Positions 1-9,143 of a stretch of DNA of 64,000 nucleotides are shown here, piece after piece. Location of the stretch: assembly GCA_046349315.1 (NCBI GenBank), contig JAXMCQ010000013.1, forward strand, positions 62,001-126,000, given 5' to 3'. This DNA is from JAEUMG01 sp046349315. GTDB taxonomy: Bacteria > Pseudomonadota > Alphaproteobacteria > Rhizobiales > Aestuariivirgaceae. The position numbers and the translations under genes are program-made. Each line of letters starts with the position of its first letter. The stretch's first letter is position 1. The notes under the pieces are model-generated. The model ran no database searches. It worked only from the letters and a program-made list of their open reading frames with translations, and was not told where the DNA came from.

Positions 1-1172
1 GGCAGATGGGGCGTCCGCTGGGGCGAGTCCGGCGAGACGCCACGCCTGAAACTGGTCGGGGAATTGACGGTGAAAGCTGCAGCGAGGCGCGCTTGCGGAT
101 GAGGAATTCCTCGCGATCCAGGCATTCGCCGATTTGCACGGCGCGCACCGCAGGGCGTTACGCTTTCGATCTGCGCCTGGAATTATCCCGTCGCGATGCT
201 GGGGTACCTAGTCAGCGGGCCGTTGATCGCCGGCAATGTCGTCATCTTCAAACATTTCTCCCCAAACACCGCTCACCGCTGACATCGCCGGCGAGGCGTT
301 TGCCGCCGCCGGTGTTCCTGAAGGCGTGTTTCAGACATTGGACATAGCTCACGCCGACGCCGAGCGCATGATCGCCTCCGGCCGGCTGCGCGCGGTCAAC
401 TTCATCGGTTCGGTGAATGGCGGCAAGCGGGTCCATGCAGCGGCAGGCGGCACATTGACCAATGTCCATCTGGAACTCGGAGGCAAAGATCCTTCCTATG
501 TCCGGCCGGATGCTGATATTGCCCGGGCAATTCCGCTGTTGGTTGAAGGTTGTTACCCAATTTCCGGGCAGTCCTGCTGCTCGGTCGAGCGCCTCTATGT
601 CCACGAGGACATTCGCGATCGCTTTATCGATGCCTCGTGGTGAGCTGCGCAGGTTTCCCTCGATCATCCGGTCCGTGCGAAGCCCATTATCGGGCCGGTG
701 GTAAGCACGCGCGCGGCTACCAATATTCGCGCCCAAATCGACGACGCCTTGGCAAAGGGCGCCAAGCGTCTGTTGCTACCGGCCGCTTCGCGGCCACGCA
801 GCTTGGGTCGGCCTTGTCGGTCCTGGAAGTGCTCATCGGTACCGACCACTCCATGTCCTTTATGCGAGACGAGACCTTCGGGCCGGTGGCCGCGATCCAG
901 TTTGTCAAGGACGATGCCGAAGCGGTCCGGCTGATGAATGACAGCGACTATGGCTTGAGCGCCAGCGTGTGGACGGCCGACACCGAAACCGGGCTAAAAT
1001 TACTGACGAGATCGATGCCGGCACCGTCTATCTCAATCGCTGCGATCACGCCGATCTTTATTTGCCGTGGGGCGGTGTCAAGAATTCGGGTCTCGGCCGC
1101 GTCAATGGCAGTGAAGGCTTGAAACAGGCGACCGAAAGCAAGTCGTTTCATGTCCGCACCGCGTTTGTCTGA
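1..1172 (+). pseudogene. Decayed aldehyde dehydrogenase, 5' part outside window
   Basis: Remains of an NAD(P)-dependent aldehyde dehydrogenase. From about 160 the frame reads WNYPVAMLGYLVSGPLIAGN, then ELGGKDPSYV and the catalytic-cysteine region GQSCCSVERLYVHE (around 565-610). An in-frame TGA at 641-643 interrupts this frame. The family motif FGPVAAIQFVKDD (about 880-915) lies in a second frame, and the C-terminal PWGGVKNSGLGR (about 1067-1100) in a third. At least one nonsense codon and two frameshifts therefore separate recognisable family motifs in the right order, so the gene cannot make a full enzyme. It lies directly before a decayed N-formylglutamate amidohydrolase and a decayed XRE-cupin regulator, all in one orientation. 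The N-terminal third is off the window or too degraded to read. A PuuC-like role in amine degradation is inferred from neighbours only. Confidence 0.85.
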
Positions 1173-1900
1173 CGACGCCTTAGCAGAACTGGCGGGACGC
1201 GCCGTACGCGTGTGCGCGAGGCTGTCACAGCTTCCGCGCTGCTCTTGCTCGTTCGCGAGCATGCCGGCAACGAGGTGCCGCCGGCCTGGGCCAATCTCGG
1301 GCTTGCCGCGCCGTTTCTGGAAACGCATTTCGCCTGGGATAACGCAGGCGCGGCCGCGCTCACCGAACTTCTGGCTGAAGAGCTAGTGCGGCCGTGTTGG
1401 CGACCTATTCGCGGCTTTTCCTCGATTCAACCGATTTCCCGGCGACTGGGACTGCCTGCGTCCGGATTTGGGCGGCATCCCGGTTCCGGCCAACCTCAAA
1501 TCGGATGCCGGCGACCGGGTCGCGCGAGGCGATCGCGCGCGAGCCTTTCGACGCGGTCATGACGCAAGCGTAGACGCGCCGGCCAGCGGTAGTCTCCATT
1601 CACACTTTCACACCGGTGATGGCCGGTAAGCGCCGGCAAACCGAAATCGGCGTGTTGTGGCGCGAGGAATGCAGAATGGGAGTTGCCGCATTGCAGGCAT
1701 TGCGCGATCGTGGAGGCTTCGCGATCGGCAGCAACGAGCCCATGACTGGCATGGCTCCGAGGGCTACACATTGCGCCGCCACGGCCTAGACCAAGGCTTG
1801 CCCTGCTCTACCTCGAAATTCGCAATGATCTCCTCATGACCGAACGCGGCCGCGCGCAGATTGCTGCTGCGCTCGCGCCGGCTCTCAGAGCGGGAAATCG
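1150..1900 (+). pseudogene. Decayed N-formylglutamate amidohydrolase family protein
   Basis: Family features are scattered over several frames. Near 1235-1370 one frame reads LVREHAGNEVPPAW and LETHFAWDNAGAAALTELLAEEL, which matches the family's SEHAGN...AWD...GA start. Near 1400 a shifted frame reads LATYSRLFLDS. Near 1590-1680 another frame reads HTFTPVMAGKRRQTEIGVLW, and about 1725-1800 gives SNEPMTGM followed by EGYTLRRHG and a last stretch YLEIRNDL. These are the conserved blocks of the family (metal-binding and substrate segments) in the correct order, but broken by frameshifts and stops. The intact enzyme would hydrolyse an N-acyl or N-formyl glutamate-type amide. It follows the ALDH remnant with no gap and was probably co-transcribed with it. 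I infer inactivation by drift, since no mobile element is seen. Confidence 0.75.
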
Positions 1901-2007
1901 ATATGCTCCATGGACAAATGGGTCACGAAAACGATAGAGACCAAGTCGGTTTGCCAAATCCGCAAGGGGGCTGAGTCCATCGTGGCCTGGATGACGGTTT
2001 CAAGATC

Positions 2008-2564
2008 TGTGAGATCTGAAAGTCGAAAGGCTTGACACTTGAAGAGCTTAGTGCGGCCTGCAGTCTTTCGGTTTCCCAACTCTCCAAAATCGAAATCCGG
2101 GAAAGCCCGGCTGACATTCGATACCGCGCTGACCCTATCCGGCTTGTTCAAAGTGCCGGTTACCGCCTTCCTGTCGAGCCCGCCGCAGTCCGTGATTGCG
2201 CGGCGCTCGGTCACGCGCGCCGGCGGCGGTATCGTGCATCAGACCTCGGCATGCGCTTTGAAGTTCTGTGCAGCGATTTCAAGGAAAAGCGTAATGTCTT
2301 CTGGCGCGTCGTCATCAACGCCTCGACGGTCGAGCAAATGGTGGCTGGCGCAGTCATCCCGGTGAAGAATTTTCCACGTCCCGTAAGGGACGCTCGAACT
2401 TTATACCGGAGACATGAGCCGGCTCGCCTCAATACCGGCGACAGTATTCTCTTTCGATGCCAGCATGCCGCATGCCTACGCTGGGCGAACGCGAGGCGAT
2501 CGTCCTCATGTCAAACACCGTGCCGGCCGACGGCGGACCGGGCGTCTCGCCCGCTCAGGGCTGA
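2008..2564 (+). pseudogene. Decayed XRE-cupin (PuuR-like) transcriptional regulator
   Basis: A helix-turn-helix start, LTLEELSAACSLSVSQLSKIE (about 2030-2093), is followed after a frameshift by DTALTLSGLFKVPVTAFL in another frame, the usual continuation of an XRE domain. A cupin C-terminus follows: one frame carries GMRFEVLCSDFKEKRN and AGAVIPVKNF, and after another shift GDSILFDASMPHAYAG and LMSNTVPADG are recognisable before TGA at 2562-2564. The GDS...DASMPHAY block is typical of the cupin half of small-molecule-sensing XRE-cupin regulators such as PuuR. At least two frame changes make it non-functional. It ends about 125 bases before the intact livG-like gene and probably once regulated the transporter or the amine-degradation genes. 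Confidence 0.75.
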
Positions 2565-2688
2565 CAGATTTTTCCAAAAACGAAAATTGTCTTGATGTTC
2601 GGAAAACTGCCTTCTAACATCGCCATCATCAGGGGAACCGGCGTGACTTAAACCGACTGGACCCCAGCGCGGGAGGCGAAGCAGGACC

Positions 2689-3408
2689 GTGCTTTCGATT
2701 GAAGGCGTTAGCAAAAGCTTCTGGGGCGTCCATGCTTTGAAGGACGTGAGCTTCGCCTGTAGCGACGGTGAGATTCTGGGTTTGATCGGGCCCAATGGCG
2801 CCGGCAAGTCGACACTGGTCAATGCGGTCAGCGGCGTGTTGCGGCCTGACAGCGGCTCGATCCGCTTGGACGATATTGAAGTCTCCGGGCGCGGACCGGA
2901 ATTCGCCGCACATCTCGGCATAGCGCGGACTTTTCAGAATCTGCGGCTTTTCGCTTCCCTCACCGCCCGCCAGAATGTTGAGGTCGCATTCATCACCTGT
3001 CGGCGCGACCGGCCCGAAACCGCCCGCTCCATCGATATCGATTCATTGCTCGAGCAATACGGACTTGCCGGCGATGCCGAGCGGCCCGCCGGCTCGCTGC
3101 CATACGGCCAGCAGAAGCGGCTCGAAATCGTGCGCGCACTGGCGCTCGGTCCGCGCGTCCTGCTTCTCGATGAGCCTGCCGCCGGCATGAACGACTATGA
3201 GACGGCCGAACTTGCCGAGGCCGTTAAGCGCATTCACGAGCGCGGTCGCTGCGCGTTATTCATCATCGATCACGACCTCCATTTCATCATGAATGTCTGC
3301 GACCGAATCTGCGTCCTCGACATGGGCGAAGTGGTGGCGATCGGCGCACCCCAGGAGATCCGTAGCGATCCGAAGGTGGTCGAGATCTATCTCGGAAACG
3401 GCGACTGA
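2689..3408 (+). CDS. livG: Branched-chain amino acid-type ABC transporter ATPase (LivG family)
   Basis: Cytoplasmic ATP-hydrolysing subunit of a HAAT-family (Liv) importer, 239 aa, the normal LivG length. Walker A GPNGAGKST is at residues 34-42, the LivG-type signature LPYGQQKRLEI around 137-147 and Walker B VLLLDEP at 157-163. The start is GTG at 2689, with the purine-rich GGGAGGCGAAG 8-18 bases upstream; no ATG fits better. It is the first gene of a tight operon: LivG, binding protein, LivF, LivH, LivM and a glutamine-synthetase-like ligase. The ATPase comes before the binding protein, whereas many Liv operons begin with the binding protein. Substrate cannot be told from this subunit; the adjacent ligase suggests an amino acid, amide or amine. 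Only about 125 bases separate it from the decayed regulator. Confidence 0.9.
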   Translation: MLSIEGVSKSFWGVHALKDVSFACSDGEILGLIGPNGAGKSTLVNAVSGVLRPDSGSIRLDDIEVSGRGPEFAAHLGIARTFQNLRLFASLTARQNVEVAFITCRRDRPETARSIDIDSLLEQYGLAGDAERPAGSLPYGQQKRLEIVRALALGPRVLLLDEPAAGMNDYETAELAEAVKRIHERGRCALFIIDHDLHFIMNVCDRICVLDMGEVVAIGAPQEIRSDPKVVEIYLGNGD

Positions 3409-3444
3409 ACGAGCAAACAACGAGACTAATCGGGAGGAGAAAAG

Positions 3445-4611
3445 ATGAGCACGAAAAAGATCGCATCATTGGCGGCGATGAGCCTTGTGACGATGGGCTG
3501 GGCCATGTCGCCGGCTTTCGCGGAAGAGACCGTCAAGATCGGCATCGCGGTAGCCCTGACCGGCGCGCTTGCGCCCTATGCCGAATCGGAAGGCATGCGC
3601 TGCATGGCTGATATCGTCAACAAGGCGGCCGGCCCGACAGATCCCAAGATCGCAATCACGGTTGAGGACAACCGCTCCGACGCGCAGCTCTCGGTTTCCT
3701 TAGGCCAGAAATTCCTTGATGACGGCGACCAGGTCATCGCCGGACTACCATTCCCGGATGCGCTCATTCCGATGACGACGATGGCACAGACCTATGGCGT
3801 GACCGTTTTCTCCGCGCCCAATACGCAAGTCGAAATGCAGGAACTGGGTGCCGACAATTTTATCGCCGGCGCGGTACCCGATCCGATCAATGCCGCGGCC
3901 ACCGCCGAGGTCGTCTTCAACAAGGGCGCGCGCAAGGCGGTGCTGCTCACTTCGGAGGACGCAGGCTCCTGGTCGGCGAAGCTTCCCGTCTGGTTCGGCG
4001 AGGCGTTCACCAAGGCGGGCGGTCAGGTTGTCGGCAAGTTCAACTATAATTTCGGCATTACCGACTGGTCACCCCAGATTGCCAATATCAAGGCGCTCGC
4101 CGACAAGCCGGACGTCATTCATGTCTGCGGCGTCCTGCCCGATGTCGGCATATTGATCCGCCAGTTGCGCGCCAATGGCTATGACGGCTGGGTCGCAGGC
4201 TGCGACGGCTTCGACGATCCCTCGCTTGAATCGACAGTCGGCAAACCCGCCGATCTCGACAAGGTGGTATTCGCAACCCATGGCGTCATCGGCAATGGCG
4301 GTTCGATCGACAAGTTTCTCAGCCAGTGCAAGGAGGGGGGTTACAAAGTCAACGGCATATTCGACGCATTGGGAGGCGATATGGTGGCGGTGATCGCGGC
4401 GGCGGCAAAGAAGGCCGGCAGCACCGATCCGGCCAAAATACGCGAGGCGATCCGCGCCGAGGGCGGCTATCGCGGCGTGACCGCCGAAACGATCTCCTTT
4501 GCGGAGAAGAAGAGCTACCCGACCAAGTCCGTGCCGGTGATCGGCTTTGCCGACGGCAAGCGAAATCTCATCACCGACTCGATGCCCAACAACATCCCGT
4601 ACCTGAAATAG
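3445..4611 (+). CDS. ABC transporter periplasmic substrate-binding protein (Liv/amide type)
   Basis: Type I periplasmic binding protein of 388 aa (Peripla_BP_6 / LivJ group). A Sec signal peptide runs over residues 1-26 and ends SPAFA before EETVKIG. The mature start VKIGIAVALTGALAPYAESEG is the usual first strand and ligand-contact loop, and a second lobe follows around residues 140-260. The RBS GGGAGGAG lies just upstream of ATG 3445. It delivers ligand to the LivH/LivM membrane pair. It sits between the two ATPase genes, 36 bases after livG and 58 before livF. Paralogs bind leucine, amides, urea or aromatic acids. The exact ligand is not readable, but a nitrogen compound handled by the ligase at 7406 is the likeliest. 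Confidence 0.88.
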   Translation: MSTKKIASLAAMSLVTMGWAMSPAFAEETVKIGIAVALTGALAPYAESEGMRCMADIVNKAAGPTDPKIAITVEDNRSDAQLSVSLGQKFLDDGDQVIAGLPFPDALIPMTTMAQTYGVTVFSAPNTQVEMQELGADNFIAGAVPDPINAAATAEVVFNKGARKAVLLTSEDAGSWSAKLPVWFGEAFTKAGGQVVGKFNYNFGITDWSPQIANIKALADKPDVIHVCGVLPDVGILIRQLRANGYDGWVAGCDGFDDPSLESTVGKPADLDKVVFATHGVIGNGGSIDKFLSQCKEGGYKVNGIFDALGGDMVAVIAAAAKKAGSTDPAKIREAIRAEGGYRGVTAETISFAEKKSYPTKSVPVIGFADGKRNLITDSMPNNIPYLK

Positions 4612-4669
4612 GGCGATGGCACGGTTGCCAACGCTCTTGCCGCGGACTTGCCTGGCCACCTAGCACACC

Positions 4670-5371
4670 ATGCTTTCCGTTGACCGCCTATCCGTCCGCT
4701 ATGGAGCGATCCGCGCGCTCCATGGCGCTTCGATTCGCGTCGAGCAGGGCGAGCTTGTGGCGCTGCTCGGCCCGAATGGCGCCGGCAAGACATCGCTCAT
4801 CTCGGGCATCGCCGGGCTGGTGTCGACGGAAGGAAGCATCCGATTCAAGGATGAAGATATAATCCAGCTTCCGACCGAAGACCGCATTCGCCGCGGCTTG
4901 TCCATGACGCCGGAAGGACGTCATGTCTTCGCCAATTTGACGGTTGCAGATAATCTCCGCCTTGGCGCGGCGATCCGCAAGGATGCGGATGGCGTCGCCG
5001 CCGATCTCGAGAAATATCTCGGCCTATTTCCGATCCTGCGCGCAAGAAACCACCAGCCGGCGGGAACGCTCTCCGGCGGCGAGCAGCAAATGCTGGCGAT
5101 CGTCCGTTCGATGATGTCGCGACCGAGCCTGCTGATGCTCGACGAGCCGTCGCTTGGCCTTGCGCCCAAGATCGTGGCGCAAGTTTTCGAGTATATCTCG
5201 CTCTTGAAGCAGGAAGGCGTCACGCTCTTGGTCGTCGAGCAGAATGTCATGCAGGCGCTCAAACACGCGGATCGCGCCTATGTGATCAGCTCCGGCGCGA
5301 TACGGCACGAAGGATCGGCCGAGGAGTTGCGTAGCGACCGCCGCCTCGTCGATCTCTATCTCGGGGGCTGA
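4670..5371 (+). CDS. livF: Branched-chain amino acid-type ABC transporter ATPase (LivF family)
   Basis: Second ATPase of the Liv-type importer, 233 aa. Walker A GPNGAGKTS is at residues 34-42, the signature LSGGEQQML near 140, Walker B LLMLDEPSLGLAP near 155-167, and the switch histidine is replaced in the usual LivF way (LLVVEQNV). LivF and LivG work as a heterodimer below LivH/LivM. The gene starts at ATG 4670, 58 bases after the binding-protein gene, and is followed after 8 bases by livH. Length and motifs are complete. Confidence 0.9.
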   Translation: MLSVDRLSVRYGAIRALHGASIRVEQGELVALLGPNGAGKTSLISGIAGLVSTEGSIRFKDEDIIQLPTEDRIRRGLSMTPEGRHVFANLTVADNLRLGAAIRKDADGVAADLEKYLGLFPILRARNHQPAGTLSGGEQQMLAIVRSMMSRPSLLMLDEPSLGLAPKIVAQVFEYISLLKQEGVTLLVVEQNVMQALKHADRAYVISSGAIRHEGSAEELRSDRRLVDLYLGG

Positions 5372-5379
5372 TCGGCGCG

Positions 5380-6279
5380 ATGGACTACGCGATCCAACAG
5401 CTTCTGAATGCCCTGGCCTTCGGCTCGGAATATGCGCTTATCGCGCTTGGCCTGGCGCTCGTCTATTCGATCATGAACCTGATGAATTTCGCCCATGGCG
5501 AGATCATCGCCTGCGCCGGCTATTCGATGTATCTTTTGCTGCTGCTGGGCATCGGTTCGCCGTGGCTTGTCGCACCCATCGCGGTCACTGCGGGCGCGCT
5601 GACGGCGATCGTATTCGAACGTGTCGCATTCAGGCCGGTACGGCATTCGCCCACCACGACGGGCCTCCTCACTGCGCTGGGCGTCAGCATCGTCGTTCAA
5701 AACCTGATTACGCTTTTCATCTCGCCGCGCCCGCGTGCCGTGCCGGTGTTCAGCGAATTGAGCCGCACAATCTTTGTCGGACCTTATGCGGTCTCGTTGT
5801 TGCAGATTCTGGAACTCGGCGTCGTGATCCTCGCCATCGGCGGGCTCGTTCTATTTCTGCGACGTTCTCTGCTGGGTCTGGCTATCCGGGCGGCGACACG
5901 GGAATTCTCCACCGTCCGCCTCATGGGCATCCGCGCCAATCGGGTTATTGCGGCGGCCTTTGCTCTGTCCGGGCTCCTCGCCGGCATTGCCGCGATCTTC
6001 ATCGTGGCGAGGCGTGGCAGCATCGATCCCGATTTCGGCTTCCAGCCGGTCATCAAGGCGTTCGTTGCCTGCGTGATCGGCGGCTTCGGCTCGCTCGGCG
6101 GAGCCGTGTTCGGCGGCATGCTGCTCGGCTTCCTCGATGTCGCAATCGTGATGATGCTGCCGCAGGAATATGGCGGGCTGAGCGATGCCATCACCTACAG
6201 CATCATTGCGGCATTGCTGGTCTGGCGGCCCGACGGGCTGCTCACGCACCGCATCGAACTTGGCGACAAGGAGATCTAG
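5380..6279 (+). CDS. livH: Branched-chain amino acid-type ABC transporter permease (LivH family)
   Basis: Inner-membrane permease of 299 aa with the LivH N-terminus (QQLLNALAFGSEYALIALGL) and the family signature NLMNFAHGEI around residues 30-39. About eight hydrophobic helices follow, and GGFGSLGGAVFGGMLLGF near 228-245 is the EAA-like coupling loop that contacts the ATPases. It forms the translocation channel with LivM. It lies 8 bases after livF and 5 bases before livM, so expression is clearly coupled. No defect is visible. Confidence 0.9.
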   Translation: MDYAIQQLLNALAFGSEYALIALGLALVYSIMNLMNFAHGEIIACAGYSMYLLLLLGIGSPWLVAPIAVTAGALTAIVFERVAFRPVRHSPTTTGLLTALGVSIVVQNLITLFISPRPRAVPVFSELSRTIFVGPYAVSLLQILELGVVILAIGGLVLFLRRSLLGLAIRAATREFSTVRLMGIRANRVIAAAFALSGLLAGIAAIFIVARRGSIDPDFGFQPVIKAFVACVIGGFGSLGGAVFGGMLLGFLDVAIVMMLPQEYGGLSDAITYSIIAALLVWRPDGLLTHRIELGDKEI

Positions 6280-6284
6280 GGCAG

Positions 6285-7409
6285 ATGAGCGATTCCGCCA
6301 CTCCAGGCACCGTCGCTTCCGTGATGCCGCAGGCGCGCTCCTGGCCGGATCGGGCGCTGCTTCGCTCTGTCGTGGGCGGCCTCATCACCGCCCTGCCCGT
6401 CGTGATCATTGGCGTTGCCATCATCTATTTCGCGCCGGCCTATCTCGTGCGCGTGGCCTTCGCGGCATATGTCAACCTGCTGATCGTCCTCGGGCTTCAG
6501 ACATTCATGGGAAACTCGCTCGTCGCCAATCTGGGGCAAGGTGCGTTCGTCGGCATCGGCGCCTATTCGGTGGCAATCCTCGCAACTCCCGTTGCCATGA
6601 AGAAGCTCTCCATTCCCGATGCGCCCCTCGGACTTGCGGATATTGCAATCGATCCTCTCCTGGCTGCCGGGGCTGGATTCGGCATCGCCGGCGTCTTTGC
6701 CATCCTCACCGGACTCGTCATCGCGCGCCTGTCGGGCGAGGCGGCGACCATCGTTACCTTCAGCCTGTTGATGATCGTCCATTCCGTGTTCATTCACTGG
6801 ACTGACTTGTTCAAAGGCGCGCAAGCGTTCTTCGGTATTCCTCAGGTCGTCGGCCTGCCAACCGCGATCGCAAGCTCAGTCATCGCGATCATCGTGGCGC
6901 GCATATTCAAGGACAGCGCCGCGGGTCTGCAGCTCCGGGCCAGCGCCGAGAGCCTGCTGGCGGCGCGGGCCTTTGGCGTCAATGTGTTTCGCCTGCGGTT
7001 GACCGCCTGGATATTGGGGGCGATCATGTGTGCCGCCGGTGGAATCCTCTATGCCTATTTCATGGGCACGATCAATGCGCGCGCCTTCCACTTCGAATTG
7101 GTGATGACGACGCTGGCGATGCTGATCCTTGGCGGCATGCGCACCGTCTCGGGTGCGGTATTCGGCTGTGTGCTGCTGGCCACCCTCCTCGAAGCGATCC
7201 GCGATTTCGAGGGCGGCACTACCATTGCCGGGATAGAATTTCCGCAGATGCTGGGATTGTCGGGCCTCGCCATGGGCGCGGTGATCGTTCTTGGCATGAT
7301 CTTTCGGCCGAGGGGGTTCTTCGTCAGGCTGGAATTGGACGAATTATTGTGGCGGGTGTTTTCTCGCCCATCGCCGGCAACGGCTCGCAGGGAGAGACCG
7401 CATAGATGA
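6285..7409 (+). CDS. livM: Branched-chain amino acid-type ABC transporter permease (LivM family)
   Basis: Second inner-membrane permease, 374 aa from ATG 6285. The same frame is open much further upstream, but that part only shadows livH. Family features are the segment LGLQTFMGNSLVANLGQGAFVGIGAY (residues about 66-91, shortened here) and the LGGMRTVSGAVFGCVLL loop near 282-298 that couples to the ATPases. The N-terminal 30 residues are polar and cytoplasmic. Its stop overlaps the start of the next gene in an ATGA arrangement (7406-7409), so transporter and ligase are translated together. Confidence 0.88.
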   Translation: MSDSATPGTVASVMPQARSWPDRALLRSVVGGLITALPVVIIGVAIIYFAPAYLVRVAFAAYVNLLIVLGLQTFMGNSLVANLGQGAFVGIGAYSVAILATPVAMKKLSIPDAPLGLADIAIDPLLAAGAGFGIAGVFAILTGLVIARLSGEAATIVTFSLLMIVHSVFIHWTDLFKGAQAFFGIPQVVGLPTAIASSVIAIIVARIFKDSAAGLQLRASAESLLAARAFGVNVFRLRLTAWILGAIMCAAGGILYAYFMGTINARAFHFELVMTTLAMLILGGMRTVSGAVFGCVLLATLLEAIRDFEGGTTIAGIEFPQMLGLSGLAMGAVIVLGMIFRPRGFFVRLELDELLWRVFSRPSPATARRERPHR

Positions 7410-8809
7410 CAACCGATTTCGCAACCGCACGCCAGGCGCGCAAGGAACCGCTTGAGAAACTCCACCGCGAGCTGGCGGACAAGGGCGCGCGCTACATCCA
7501 TGTGCACATGCCGGAAGTCAACGGCGTGTTCCGCTCGAAGACCGCTCCGTTCAAGCTTGCCTATAATGGCGATGCGCTAAACGCCATCCTCTACTGCGTT
7601 GCCCACAGCGATGGTGCGCCGACCGCCGTACCGGTCTTTGCCGGCCCGATCAGCAATGACGATAATGGCTATCCCAACATCATGGCGTTGCCCGATCCGA
7701 TGACCGTCCGGCAGCACGGCTGGGATCCGAGATTTTCCTCGGTGATCCTCAACTCATTTCTGCTCGACGGCACGCGCTGCCCCCTCGATCCGCGCGCCAT
7801 TCTCAAGGACCAGGAGGATCGTGCGCGGAAGCTCGGCTATGAGCCGCGCTTTGCGCTTGAATATGAATTCGGCATTTTTCACGCCGATCATGAACTGATG
7901 CGCACCGGCCGCTATCGCGAACTCAAGCCGTGGGGCCATTCCTACGTCAATTATGATTTGGTGCGCGGTGGCGACTATCAGTCCTTCATCGCCGAGTTCA
8001 TCGACCGCATGGCAAGCCTCAATATTGGCATCGCGTCGATGGTCACCGAATATGGCTATGGAATGTATGAATTTGCCCTCGCACCGAAGCCGGCGCTGGA
8101 AGCTGCCGACGACGCCATGCGCGCCAAACTCCACCTGCGCGAATTGTGTGCCGAACGCGGCCTGGTCGCGACCTTCATGACACGCTTTCAGCCACCCGGG
8201 CGCGAGAGTGCCTGCGGCGGTCATCATCATCAGAGCCTGTGGCGTGACGGTCGCAACGCCTTCGCTGCCGGGCCGGGCCTGTTGTCCGAAGTGGCGCAGC
8301 ATTATCTGGCGGGCATGCTCGCCCGTCTCAACGAAACGCACTTGCTTTTCCGCCCGACAATCAACTCATATCGCCGCTTCGATCGCGGCGCCTGGTCTCC
8401 CGAGGATGCGTCGTGGGGCTTTGAGAACCGAACGGCGGCGATCAGGGCAATCACCACACCGACCGAAGAGGTGGCGCGGTTCGAGCATCGCGTGCCCGGC
8501 GCCGACGTCAATCCCTATCTTACGATCGCAGCAATGCTGGCGGCAGGGCTCGACGGCATCGAGGGCCGCATGCCGCTTGAGGCTCCCGCCCCTGGCAATC
8601 CCGGTCCGCTCGGCCGGCCGGCGCTATCGCGCACCCTGCGGGAATCGATGGAGGCGTTTCGCCAATCGGATTTCGTCCTGCGCGTATTCGGCGATGCGTT
8701 TCGATCCCACTATCTGATGAGCCGCGAGGCTGAACAGGATGCTTTCGATGGGTGGATGGCGGGCCAGATCACCGATTTCGAGTTTCAGCGCTACTTCATC
8801 GGGACCTAA
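7406..8809 (+). CDS. Glutamine synthetase family ligase (gamma-glutamylamide synthetase-like)
   Basis: 467-aa member of the glutamine synthetase fold. EYEF at residues 152-155 holds the first metal-binding glutamates, GGHHHQSLW near 271-279 the metal and ATP histidine, and NSYRRFDRGAWSPEDASWG near 314-332 the substrate and phosphate arginines. RFEHRVPGADVNPYL is the late ATP/metal segment. These enzymes join the gamma-carboxyl of glutamate to ammonia or an amine at the cost of ATP. The translational coupling to LivM (4-base overlap) and the nearby ALDH, amidohydrolase and XRE-cupin remnants favour a PuuA-like or methylamide-type synthetase over housekeeping GlnA. The adenylylation loop of GlnA is not recognisable. 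The exact amine is unknown. Confidence 0.82.
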   Translation: MTTDFATARQARKEPLEKLHRELADKGARYIHVHMPEVNGVFRSKTAPFKLAYNGDALNAILYCVAHSDGAPTAVPVFAGPISNDDNGYPNIMALPDPMTVRQHGWDPRFSSVILNSFLLDGTRCPLDPRAILKDQEDRARKLGYEPRFALEYEFGIFHADHELMRTGRYRELKPWGHSYVNYDLVRGGDYQSFIAEFIDRMASLNIGIASMVTEYGYGMYEFALAPKPALEAADDAMRAKLHLRELCAERGLVATFMTRFQPPGRESACGGHHHQSLWRDGRNAFAAGPGLLSEVAQHYLAGMLARLNETHLLFRPTINSYRRFDRGAWSPEDASWGFENRTAAIRAITTPTEEVARFEHRVPGADVNPYLTIAAMLAAGLDGIEGRMPLEAPAPGNPGPLGRPALSRTLRESMEAFRQSDFVLRVFGDAFRSHYLMSREAEQDAFDGWMAGQITDFEFQRYFIGT

Positions 8810-8818
8810 GGAGTGGCG

Positions 8819-9118
8819 CTAAGCCTTCCGTGAGATTTCGGCAGCGGTCACAAGAACGACCTCGCCATCGAGGATCGGCTTGGCGATCCCGAAGAACCGG
8901 GCCACCACCGCGGAATTGTTGTGCGCGTCCATCGCCGCCTGGTCCGAAAAGCGCTCATAGGTCGTGAAGAGAGTGGGATCCTTCTGATCCTGGGAAATGT
9001 AGAACCCCAGCGTTCCCGGCTCGTTTGCGCGCACGTTTTCGGCAACATCGAGCAGCGCCCGGCGCATCGTCTCTTCGGTACCAGCCTTAACCTTGATGAC
9101 CGCCGTTATAGTGAGCAC
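8819..9118 (-). CDS. Antibiotic biosynthesis monooxygenase (ABM) domain protein
   Basis: 99-aa single-domain protein of the dimeric alpha-beta barrel (ABM/YgiN) type: MLTITAVIKVKAGTEETMRR at the start, EPGTLGFYISQDQKDPTLF in the centre and RFSDQAAMDAHNNSAVVARFF in the last helix. Members act on quinones or other aromatic compounds without cofactors, or as small stress proteins. The start is GTG at 9118, preceded by a strong AGGAGGAA. It is the last gene of a minus-strand operon after two Lin0512 proteins (25-base gap) and is convergent with the ligase gene 9 bases away. Substrate is unknown. Confidence 0.82.
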   Translation of the reverse strand: MLTITAVIKVKAGTEETMRRALLDVAENVRANEPGTLGFYISQDQKDPTLFTTYERFSDQAAMDAHNNSAVVARFFGIAKPILDGEVVLVTAAEISRKA

Positions 9119-9143
9119 TTCCTCCTCCTAATGTCTGCCGCGT

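Noticed and set aside
1..2570. Several short open frames in the left end as separate small genes
   Set aside because: Their products line up in order with three known families across frame changes, so they are fragments of decayed genes, not independent small proteins.
5562..6284. Long upstream extension of the livM frame
   Set aside because: The frame is open because it shadows livH in another frame; the composition is atypical (R, H, C-rich) and the real LivM N-terminus starts at ATG 6285.
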